28,426 nucleotides of DNA from CAYMSF01 sp964542255 (GTDB taxonomy: Bacteria; Verrucomicrobiota; Lentisphaeria; Victivallales; Victivallaceae). This document shows, piece after piece, positions 16,430 to 23,271 of this stretch. How positions within the stretch are numbered: the stretch's first letter is position 1; every line of letters starts with the position of its first letter. Under the pieces are notes generated by a model. The model had not been told where the DNA came from, made no database searches, and was given only the letters and a program-made list of their open reading frames with translations. The position numbers and the translations under genes are program-made. The stretch covers positions 1 to 28,426 of the forward strand of contig CAZITV010000017.1 in the NCBI GenBank assembly GCA_964542255.1, read 5' to 3'.

Positions 16430-17672
16430 AAAAAATCTCAATGTTGCGGCACATATCAAAGACGTGGTGGCGCATCTGCAGGAAAGCGGCTATGAAACCT
16501 ATATCGTTGGCGGTGCAATTCGTGACTTGATGCTCAATCGTGTTCCTAAAGATTATGATATCTCCACTGCGGCAACTCCGGAACAAATACGTGACGTTTT
16601 CGGCCGCCGTATTGCGCGAATTATCGGTAAACGGTTTCGCCTGGTTCACCTCCATTACGGCCGCGGCATCATTGAAATCAGCACATTCCGCACCGCACCG
16701 CAAAATACTCCGGTACTGCAAAAGAAAATTAAAGACAAAAATCTGCCGGAAAACTTAATCCTGCATGATAACGAGTTCGGCACCGCCGAAGAAGACGCTT
16801 GGCGCAGGGATTTTACCGTAAATGCGCTCTTTTATGACCCGCTCACACAGCAAATTCTCGATTATACCGGTACTGGTATCCAGGATATTTACGATGGCAC
16901 CGTTCGCGCTATTGGCGACCCGCATCTGCGCTTTGAGGAAGACCCGGTCAGATTGCTGCGGGCTTTGAAATTAGTGGGACAATACGATTTTAAACTCGAA
17001 CACGGCACCGCTGCCGCACTGCGCCAATCATTGCCTTTAATCGAACACGCGGTACAGTCACGCCTGACGCTTGAGCTGGAAAAAATCCTCACCGGCAATT
17101 ATGGCGAGAAAATTCTAACAACATTTCATCATTACGGTTTTTTGCGCTACTTTCTACCATACCTGGACCTGCACTGGGGCTCTCCAGCGGTAAAATACCT
17201 CATGGAACTGCTGCGCGAACGCAATCACCGCGTGCTAAAACAAAAGTATCGCGGCAGTATCTCGCTGGCAGTGGCGCTGATAACCCTGCCGTTTATCGAA
17301 GATTTATTTGGATTTGGAAAACCGGGCGGGCTCTGGGATATCCAGTCCGTAAAAAACGCTCAAATATCCCACGTAATGGAACTGGTGTTCAAACCGCACC
17401 ACCTCATCAAACAAGTAACTTACACCGCCTATGATATTGTCGAACTGCAGCCGTTAATTATGGCAAAACGCGACGACATGGATAGCCTGTCCAGTTGCCA
17501 CAGTTACCACCACGCCCGCGAATTATTCCTTATTCAAAACTCCCTGCTCTGGCATCTGCCGGAGATACAGGACACTAAATTGTCTGACACCAGACCGCGC
17601 AGCCGTCCGCCATTCAAATCGCGCAAACGCCGACCGCGCGTCAAACCGGACAATACTGCGGCTGGAGTATAA
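16416..17672 (+). CDS. pcnB: Poly(A) polymerase I (PcnB-type polynucleotide adenylyltransferase)
   Basis: The 418-residue class II nucleotidyltransferase begins with YIVGGAIRDLMLNRVPKDYD, whose GG and DxD (Asp46, Asp48) bind the nucleotide and metals. The following IIGKRFRLVHLHYG (69-82) is the signature that separates bacterial poly(A) polymerases from CCA-adding enzymes. RRDFTVNALFYD (130-141) and DPVRLLRALKL (176-186) complete the head and neck. The C-terminal tail (about 392-412) is very basic, RPRSRPPFKSRKRRPR, as in E. coli PcnB, and probably binds RNA. PcnB adds 3' A-tails that promote RNA decay in the cytoplasm. The start codon lies inside nadB (ATG at 16416, nadB stop at 16427-16429). 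The link to NAD synthesis is not obvious; it may only be shared expression. Confidence 0.9.
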   Translation: MIYTEKNLNVAAHIKDVVAHLQESGYETYIVGGAIRDLMLNRVPKDYDISTAATPEQIRDVFGRRIARIIGKRFRLVHLHYGRGIIEISTFRTAPQNTPVLQKKIKDKNLPENLILHDNEFGTAEEDAWRRDFTVNALFYDPLTQQILDYTGTGIQDIYDGTVRAIGDPHLRFEEDPVRLLRALKLVGQYDFKLEHGTAAALRQSLPLIEHAVQSRLTLELEKILTGNYGEKILTTFHHYGFLRYFLPYLDLHWGSPAVKYLMELLRERNHRVLKQKYRGSISLAVALITLPFIEDLFGFGKPGGLWDIQSVKNAQISHVMELVFKPHHLIKQVTYTAYDIVELQPLIMAKRDDMDSLSSCHSYHHARELFLIQNSLLWHLPEIQDTKLSDTRPRSRPPFKSRKRRPRVKPDNTAAGV

Positions 17673-17692
17673 CTGGCGCTACCGCAGGTTCA

Positions 17693-17726
17693 TCCGACCT
17701 GCCCGACCTATCCGACCTGCCCGACC
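17693..17726 (+). repeat. Short tandem repeat, 9-bp unit, about four copies
   Basis: The units TCCGACCTG, CCCGACCTA, TCCGACCTG and CCCGACC follow one another just after pcnB. The reverse complement (GGTCGGA-type) recurs at 19006-19030 on the other side of corA. Confidence 0.75.
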
Positions 17727-17796
17727 GGCAGCCAAATTGTCATTATTTTTCTGAAAAAAGCTCAACAATCCGTTATCGCTGTTGAAAATATCTTCC

Positions 17797-17830
17797 CGGA
17801 TGCTAAATTAAACGCTCCGAAAGTTTTTTT
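17797..17830 (+). terminator. Possible weak terminator upstream of corA
   Basis: CGGA(T)GC and GCTCCG can pair around a loop of about ten A/T-rich bases, followed by AAAG and seven T. The stem has a bulge. It would end the nadB-pcnB message, but the corA -35 begins at its T-run. Confidence 0.3.
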
Positions 17831-17858
17831 GGCTTAGTGCATTGGGAAATGTTATAAT
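17829..17858 (+). promoter_or_regulatory. Predicted promoter for the CorA-type transporter
   Basis: TTGGCT (17829-17834) and a perfect TATAAT (17853-17858) are 18 bases apart. The transcript would carry a leader of about 130 bases before the corA ATG. Confidence 0.5.
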
Positions 17859-17890
17859 GGCAGTTTACGCAAAATTGAATCTAAAGCACA

Positions 17891-17914
17891 GTGGGCGTGT
17901 TCCTGAACGTCCGC
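17891..17914 (+). promoter_or_regulatory. Hairpin in the long corA leader
   Basis: GTGGGCGT and ACGTCCGC form an 8-bp stem with two wobble pairs and an 8-base loop, in the middle of the predicted 5' leader. It does not match any Mg-sensing riboswitch I can recognise. Its function is unknown. Confidence 0.3.
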
Positions 17915-17993
17915 GACCTATTGATCTGGCTTAATTTTACTAACCGGCTGCTACGCATTTACTCTCTAATTATTGTCCCGATGAGGTGCCAGA

Positions 17994-18923
17994 ATGATTC
18001 AAATTTTTAAAAAAACACCTGAAGAACTAAAACAAGTCCACGATTATAATCCAGGAACCTGGATAAATATTTCCGCTCCGGCCACAAGTGAAATTGAAGA
18101 AGTTTCACGCGAACTTGGCATCCCTATCGGGCTGCTGTCTGACCCGTTAGACATCGACGAACGCGCCCGTATTGAAATCGAAGATGATTTCCTGCTGATT
18201 TTGATTCGTGTTCCAATCTACGATGAAGAGGCGGAGGTGCCGTATCGCGCCATTCCACTCGGTATCATCTACTCCGGCACTCATGTTATTACGGTAGCAT
18301 CACGCCGCCTCGATGTGCTGCAGGATTTCATTCAAGGTAAAGTTAAAAATTTCAACTTTGACAGCCGGGAACGTTTTATTTTTCAAATATTTTTCCGGGT
18401 TGCGGTTAATTTCCTTAATTTTCTAAAAGAGATCAACAACCGTTCTAACGCAATTGAGACCAAACTGCATCGTGCGGTAAACAATAAACAACTCATCAGC
18501 CTGCTGCTGCTGGAAAAAGGGTTAGTCTATTTCACCACCGCCATTAAGTCCAACGAAATCATGATCAACCGTCTATCCACTGTCCGCCAGTTCAAAGTCA
18601 GCAAAGAGGACTCGGAACTGTTTGAGGATGTCATTATTGAATACCGACAGGCCTTGGAAATGGCAAATATCTATAGTAATATTCTCGGCGGAATGATGGC
18701 AGCGTTCGCTTCGGTTATATCTAATAACTTGAGCAGCAATATGAAACTGCTGACCTCGTTCACTGTAGTGTTGATGATTCCAACGCTAATTTCAAGTATC
18801 TACGGGATGAATATTAACCTGCCGTTCCAGCACCATCCCAACGCCTTTATCATTGTCATCGTAACCGCAACTCTGTTGGCAATCATCGCCCTGCTGGCGA
18901 TGATTAAACGGCGCTTGTTCTAA
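17994..18923 (+). CDS. corA: CorA-family divalent cation (Mg/Co) transporter
   Basis: The 309-residue protein has the CorA layout. A soluble N-terminal alpha/beta domain (about 1-125) leads into a long helical stalk (126-240) and two C-terminal membrane helices (about 253-270 and 282-303). The loop between the helices carries the selectivity motif YGMN (270-273), which reads YGMNINLPF. CorA proteins form pentamers that admit Mg2+ down the membrane potential; related ones carry Co2+, Ni2+ or Zn2+. The protein is shorter than Thermotoga CorA (351), mainly in the N-terminal domain, but complete. A strong GAGGTG site lies five bases before the ATG. The gene is transcribed alone behind its own predicted promoter and leader, and converges with topA. 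Substrate specificity cannot be told from the sequence. Confidence 0.9.
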   Translation: MIQIFKKTPEELKQVHDYNPGTWINISAPATSEIEEVSRELGIPIGLLSDPLDIDERARIEIEDDFLLILIRVPIYDEEAEVPYRAIPLGIIYSGTHVITVASRRLDVLQDFIQGKVKNFNFDSRERFIFQIFFRVAVNFLNFLKEINNRSNAIETKLHRAVNNKQLISLLLLEKGLVYFTTAIKSNEIMINRLSTVRQFKVSKEDSELFEDVIIEYRQALEMANIYSNILGGMMAAFASVISNNLSSNMKLLTSFTVVLMIPTLISSIYGMNINLPFQHHPNAFIIVIVTATLLAIIALLAMIKRRLF

Positions 18924-19007
18924 AAAAATAAACATGGTTAACAGAAGCTGTTGGATTATTTTCTGGCTGTTGGGGCTGGGATGAGGTTGCCTGATGGGTA
19001 CTTATAG

Positions 19008-19023
19008 GTCGGACAAGTCCGAC
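19008..19023. repeat. Near-contiguous inverted repeat GTCGGAC-AA-GTCCGAC
   Basis: A perfect 7-bp dyad with a 2-base centre lies between corA and the heptamer array. It has the same core as the 9-mer tandem repeat upstream of corA at 17693-17726. Confidence 0.6.
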
Positions 19024-19050
19024 AGGTCCTCCGTGTGGTGCGTCCTGCTA

Positions 19051-19162
19051 ACCAGTCACCAGTCACCAGTCACCAGTCACCAGTCACCAGTCGCCAGTCA
19101 CCAGTTACCAGTTACCAGTTACCAGTTACCAGTTACCAGTCGCCAGTCACCAGTCACCAGTC
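19051..19162 (+). repeat. Heptanucleotide array ACCAGTC, 16 units
   Basis: Sixteen consecutive 7-base units without a phase break: six ACCAGTC, one GCCAGTC, five ACCAGTT, then ACCAGTC, GCCAGTC and two ACCAGTC. The blocks of variants suggest expansion by duplication of groups of units. Because 7 is not a multiple of 3, it is unlikely to be coding. Confidence 0.95.
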
Positions 19163-19179
19163 ACTTCCCAGATTTTTTC

Positions 19180-19228
19180 TTAACACTTAACACTTAACTC
19201 TTAACACCTAGCACTTAACACCTACCGC
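19180..19228 (+). repeat. Heptanucleotide array TTAACAC/TTAACTC, about 7 units
   Basis: The units read TTAACAC, TTAACAC, TTAACTC, TTAACAC, CTAGCAC, TTAACAC and CTACCGC, decaying towards topA (CTCACTA, CTCACCA). The unit family is the same as in the array at 27762-27929. Confidence 0.85.
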
Positions 19229-19255
19229 CTCACTACTCACCACTTCCCAGCTCAA

Positions 19256-21805
19256 CTATTCTTTATTCACATATTTTCCAGCCATTTTCTTTAGTGCGAA
19301 TAACTGCTTGGAGCTGAGCTGTTTGCCGGATTCAAACTGTTTTTTTATTGAATCCACGAAGCTTTTATCATCATACGTGCGGCCGCCTTTTTTGACTGGC
19401 TCGGCCCACTGTGTTACTGCCGCCATCGCATTAAGCAAACTGGTTACTTCCTGTTGTTCAGCCAGTGGAACCGCTGGCGGCGCCGTGGCTGCAGGGATAT
19501 TCAAACTGGCTGCAAGCTGGTCAAAATCTTGAATAAATTCAGAGTATTTTGCGGCAAATCTGGCCATTACCAAAAGCTGCTTGTCCGATAACACCTTGCC
19601 GCTTTCTGCCTGTTTTTTGAGTGAATCAAAGAACTTTTTATCGTCATAGGTACGTGGTCCGCTCTTTTGCGGCGGTGCCCATTGCACATTGGCGAATGCG
19701 TCAAACATAGCGGTACTTTTCTGCTGTTCATCCGGAGTTGCGGTATTATCGGCGCGGTACTGTTCGCGTGCCTGGTTATGCTCCTGCCTTGCGGTTAATT
19801 CCTGTCCGAAACCTGACTTTTCTGCGACTTTTTCCAGTTGCGGTAATTGTGCTGCATATTTCACTGCCAAACTAAGCAGGGCGTCCCACTGTTTTGCGCT
19901 GATTTTACCGTCTTTTTGCAATTTTTCGGTAACTGATTTAAAGAATTTACCGTCATCATAGCTGCGTTTTTCGCGTTTTTCTGCTGGTGCCCACTTGATT
20001 GCCGAGAGCAGGGATACCAGTTTGTCCACTTTATCCCCGGTCTGCGCGCCGTCATGCTTGGCGGTGTCCAGCCAAAGGGCAAATTTTGTATAAAATTCAT
20101 TCAGCATCTGAGTCCAAGTCAGCTTACCATCTTCAATTTCATCGAGATTAGATTCCATTTTTGAGGTAAAATTAACTTCGATCAAATCCGGCAGCGCCGC
20201 CACCAGAAAATCATTAATTTTAAATCCGAGCACACTTGGAATCAGTTTTCCCTTGTCGCGGTCAACGTATTGTCTGGTTTGAATAGTTTGCAGAATCGTT
20301 GCGTAAGTTGAGGGACGGCCAATACCATTGGCTTCCAGTTCCTTGATCAGCGTGGCTTCGGTAAAACGCGGCGGCGGTTCCGTAAACTTTTGTTCTTTTA
20401 ATGCTTTTTCCAATTTACAGCGGTCACTCTTTTTTAATTTGCCCAGAACTTTCGCATCGGCATCAGGTTCATCAGCTTCTACCGCGATTTCCACTTCATC
20501 AAGAGATTTTTTCTTCGTACTTTCATAAACTTTGGAAAATCCGGCAAAAGTAGTTACCAGTGCCGAGGCACGGAAAGTATATGTCTTCTTATCATTACCG
20601 GCAATGTCAGTATCCACCGTTGTTTGACGCTGTTCCATCGGTGCCATCTGACTGGCGATGAAACGCTTCCAAATCAGGGCGTAGAGCCGCAGCTGCTGAC
20701 TGTCTAAATACTGTGCCATCACTTCCGGAGTGCGCCGGACATCGGTCGGACGAATCGCTTCATGCGCCTCCTGAGCCCCGGCTTTGCTTTTGTAAAAATT
20801 GGCTTTGCCGGGCAGATAATCTTTGCCAAACGCCTCGCCAATATAGTCGCGGCAGGATTTCTGTGCTTCTGCCGCAATATTAACTGAGTCAGTACGCATA
20901 TAAGTAATTAAACCAGTCGGACCGCCGGCGCCGAGTTCAACGCCTTCGTAAAGCTGCTGCGCAACCTTCATCGTACCGCTGGCAGAAAATTTCAACGATG
21001 TATTCGCCGCCTGCTGCAGTGTGCTGGTGGTGAACGGCGGCGGCGCATAACGCAGTTTCGGCACTGCCTCAACTGCAGTAACCTCAAATGGCGCGCCGGT
21101 CTGTATCGCCTTCAGTACCGCTTCTGCCGCTGCCTGGTCGGCTATTTTGAATTTATCCTTGTTTATTTTGAAAAGTTTAGCGGTAAAACTGTCGCCAGCC
21201 GGTGCATTCAAAACCACCGATAAATTCCAAAACTCTTCCGGCACAAACGCCAAAACCGCGCGTTCCCGCTCACAAATCAGCCGTAACGCCACTGACTGCA
21301 CCCTGCCCGCGCTAACGCCTTTTTCCACCCTTGACCACAACAATGGACTGACTTTATAACCGACAATACGGTCCAGCACCCGGCGCGCCTGCTGGGCGTC
21401 AACCCGGTTCATATCGACCGCGCTCGTATGATGAAATGCTTTGTCGATCGCGCTGCGGGTAATTTCATGAAATGTAACGCGTTCAAATTTACCTTTGAAA
21501 CCCGGCTTGAGCAGTTCCTGTAAATGCCAGGCGATGGCCTCCCCTTCACGGTCAGGGTCGGGCGCTAAATAGATAATATTGGCGTGTTTGGCGGCGGCGC
21601 GCAATTCCTTGATGGTTTTAGTGCTCCGGGCGCTTTCGACATACTGCGGGGCAAAACCGTTTTCAATATCCACGCCAAAGGCGCGTTCCGGCAAATCACG
21701 AATATGCCCCATTGATGCCATAATTTTATATTCACCGCCAAGCATTTTGCCAATGGTTCGTGCTTTGGTCGGAGATTCAACAATCACCAAATTTGTTCCT
21801 GCCAT
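19256..21805 (-). CDS. topA: DNA topoisomerase I (type IA) with a three-repeat C-terminus
   Basis: TopA relaxes negative supercoils by cutting one strand. In this 849-residue protein the TOPRIM domain has Glu10 (VESPTKA) and the acidic cluster Asp83, Asp85, Glu89 (APDPDREGEA). The active-site Tyr302 is in GLITYMRTDSV, and FTEATLIKELEANGIGRPST is present. The core ends near residue 585. No cysteine follows residue 463, so the usual zinc ribbons are absent. In their place are three ungapped 46-residue repeats from Trp to Tyr at 605-650, 709-754 and 800-845. Their pattern is W-A-x-P-x-K-x(3)-R-[ST]-Y-D-D-x(2)-F, with later S-x-K-Q and K-Y. I start at ATG 21805, seven bases after GAGAG; a TTG at 21811 would add two residues. 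The next gene upstream is hidden by an assembly gap. Confidence 0.96.
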   Translation of the reverse strand: MAGTNLVIVESPTKARTIGKMLGGEYKIMASMGHIRDLPERAFGVDIENGFAPQYVESARSTKTIKELRAAAKHANIIYLAPDPDREGEAIAWHLQELLKPGFKGKFERVTFHEITRSAIDKAFHHTSAVDMNRVDAQQARRVLDRIVGYKVSPLLWSRVEKGVSAGRVQSVALRLICERERAVLAFVPEEFWNLSVVLNAPAGDSFTAKLFKINKDKFKIADQAAAEAVLKAIQTGAPFEVTAVEAVPKLRYAPPPFTTSTLQQAANTSLKFSASGTMKVAQQLYEGVELGAGGPTGLITYMRTDSVNIAAEAQKSCRDYIGEAFGKDYLPGKANFYKSKAGAQEAHEAIRPTDVRRTPEVMAQYLDSQQLRLYALIWKRFIASQMAPMEQRQTTVDTDIAGNDKKTYTFRASALVTTFAGFSKVYESTKKKSLDEVEIAVEADEPDADAKVLGKLKKSDRCKLEKALKEQKFTEPPPRFTEATLIKELEANGIGRPSTYATILQTIQTRQYVDRDKGKLIPSVLGFKINDFLVAALPDLIEVNFTSKMESNLDEIEDGKLTWTQMLNEFYTKFALWLDTAKHDGAQTGDKVDKLVSLLSAIKWAPAEKREKRSYDDGKFFKSVTEKLQKDGKISAKQWDALLSLAVKYAAQLPQLEKVAEKSGFGQELTARQEHNQAREQYRADNTATPDEQQKSTAMFDAFANVQWAPPQKSGPRTYDDKKFFDSLKKQAESGKVLSDKQLLVMARFAAKYSEFIQDFDQLAASLNIPAATAPPAVPLAEQQEVTSLLNAMAAVTQWAEPVKKGGRTYDDKSFVDSIKKQFESGKQLSSKQLFALKKMAGKYVNKE

Positions 21806-21979
21806 AATCAAGCTCTCAATATTTTATTAATACATTCACATCAAAAATTAAAATCATTCATTATCATCTAGATATAGTGCCCTGACTAGCGCAAACTTTC
21901 AAGTCAGATTCAGATAATTTTGCCAAAAAACAGCTAAAACGCAACCATCGTAACCGCGGCAGAGTGCGGGAGTGCGAAA

Positions 21980-21993
21980 GAGTTAAGACAAAA
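21980..21993 (-). repeat. Edge of a heptamer array beside the assembly gap
   Basis: These 14 bases are the exact reverse complement of 27783-27796, the transition TTTTGTC-TTAACTC in the large array. They end seven bases before the N run. Short GAGTGCG-type repeats lie just before them. Confidence 0.5.
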
Positions 21994-22000
21994 ACGGGTG

Positions 22001-22100
22001 NNNNNNNNNNNNNNNNNNNNNNNNNNNNNNNNNNNNNNNNNNNNNNNNNNNNNNNNNNNNNNNNNNNNNNNNNNNNNNNNNNNNNNNNNNNNNNNNNNNN
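22001..22100. other. Assembly gap (100 N)
   Basis: Exactly 100 undetermined bases, the usual placeholder for a scaffold gap of unknown length. Anything between the M20 gene and topA, including further genes or repeats, could be missing. Confidence 0.99.
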
Positions 22101-22108
22101 GTACGGAG

Positions 22109-23263
22109 TTATGCGCCGCCAAAGTCGCGGCTGACCGCGCGCCGCAACTGCGCATCTTGGAAATAACGCAACGCTGCAGCAGTCATTGCCTGAGCTGCCA
22201 GCAAAGCCTGCTGAAAAGCGTATTCGGTTCCGGCAGCCTGCCTAAATTCTACGGTATGCAGCGGTAACGGTTGGCCGCTGCTGCAAATATCAAAAAAGAC
22301 GCTGCATGCCGGATAACAGAGGGAAATATCGGCAAAATCAGTGGAGACTTTGCGCGTAATGGTGCCGATTTCAAGACCGGCGGCGAGCATAGTCTCCGCC
22401 ATCAGCCGGTTCAATGCCGGATTGCTTTTATTGGCGGAATAAGCAAATGTCGGCGAGCTAATTTTATATTTGCATCCGGTCATCAGTGCCGCCCCTTTGA
22501 CAATATCTTTAAACCGCGCCACCAGCTTCATACAACTGTCATTGTCTGACGAGCGAATATAAAAGAACGCCGAAGTATGTTCAGGAATAATGTTGGGCGC
22601 AATTCCCCCGTCAGTGATAATGCCATGAATTCTGGCATCGCCGGGCAACTGCTGCCGCCACGCGCCGATTCCGGCAAATAATAAATTGACCGCATCCAGC
22701 GCGTTAATTCCGGCTTCAGGTTCGCAGGCGGCGTGGGCTGGTTTTCCGGTGAATTTGACATCAAACCGATATACCGCCAAATTACCCGGGTCATTACCGC
22801 TGACATCGAACGGATGCGCCATCAGACAGCAGTCAACACCATCAAATGCACCATCCTGCTGCAGATAAATTTTACCGCCGTGCATCTCTTCGGCGGGAGT
22901 ACCCATAATAACCACCTGCCCCGGCAATTTTTCAGCTGCCAGGATGGCTTTCACGGCGAGTCCGGCGGCCAGCGCCGTTACCGCGATTAAATTATGTCCG
23001 CAGGCATGTCCGAGTTCAGGCAAAGCATCATATTCACTGCAAAAACAGACGGTTGGCCTGCCACGTCCGGCAACTGCCTTGAAGGCAGTTTTGAGCCGTT
23101 TGGACGGCGCTGTTACCGCGAAACCTGATTCGCGCAAAAAATCCATCTGAATTCTGCACGCGGAATGCTCTTCCAGCCCTACTTCTGGATTTTGATAGAT
23201 TGCGTTAGACACTGCGCGTAAACGCTGCAGGCAAGGTTTAATTGCTGATGCAAAACTAATCAT
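22109..23263 (-). CDS. M20-family amidohydrolase/peptidase (AbgB/HipO-like)
   Basis: The 384-residue protein has the M20 metallohydrolase fold, with a catalytic domain split by a dimerisation or lid domain (about 160-275). Metal-site motifs are GHACGHN (85-91, with Cys88 and His90), AEEMHGG (124-130), MAHPF (148-152) and the late PLHT (334-337). GKPAHAA (173-179) is the lid histidine motif. Use of Cys with HxE-type ligands is typical of amidohydrolases acting on N-acyl amino acids or p-aminobenzoyl-glutamate rather than of true dipeptidases. The substrate is not identifiable. An AGGA site six bases before the ATG overlaps the parC stop codon, so it is the third gene of the parE-parC operon. 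Its stop codon lies nine bases from the assembly gap, but the reading frame is complete. Confidence 0.88.
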   Translation of the reverse strand: MISFASAIKPCLQRLRAVSNAIYQNPEVGLEEHSACRIQMDFLRESGFAVTAPSKRLKTAFKAVAGRGRPTVCFCSEYDALPELGHACGHNLIAVTALAAGLAVKAILAAEKLPGQVVIMGTPAEEMHGGKIYLQQDGAFDGVDCCLMAHPFDVSGNDPGNLAVYRFDVKFTGKPAHAACEPEAGINALDAVNLLFAGIGAWRQQLPGDARIHGIITDGGIAPNIIPEHTSAFFYIRSSDNDSCMKLVARFKDIVKGAALMTGCKYKISSPTFAYSANKSNPALNRLMAETMLAAGLEIGTITRKVSTDFADISLCYPACSVFFDICSSGQPLPLHTVEFRQAAGTEYAFQQALLAAQAMTAAALRYFQDAQLRRAVSRDFGGA

Positions 23264-23271
23264 ATTCTTTC

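Larger units (their letters stand above)
18924..19255. other. Convergent corA-topA junction filled with short repeats
   Basis: This 332-base stretch has no gene. It contains an inverted repeat GTCGGAC-AA-GTCCGAC (19008-19023) and two heptamer arrays (19051-19162 and 19180-19228). A 67-codon plus-strand frame runs through it but only reads the repeats. Confidence 0.7.

Noticed and set aside
18994..19197. 67-codon frame through the ACCAGTC array
   Set aside because: It only translates the heptamer repeat; a 7-base unit does not keep a reading frame and no start site is present.
19051..19228. CRISPR array
   Set aside because: Units are 7 bases and contiguous with no spacers, and no cas genes are present.
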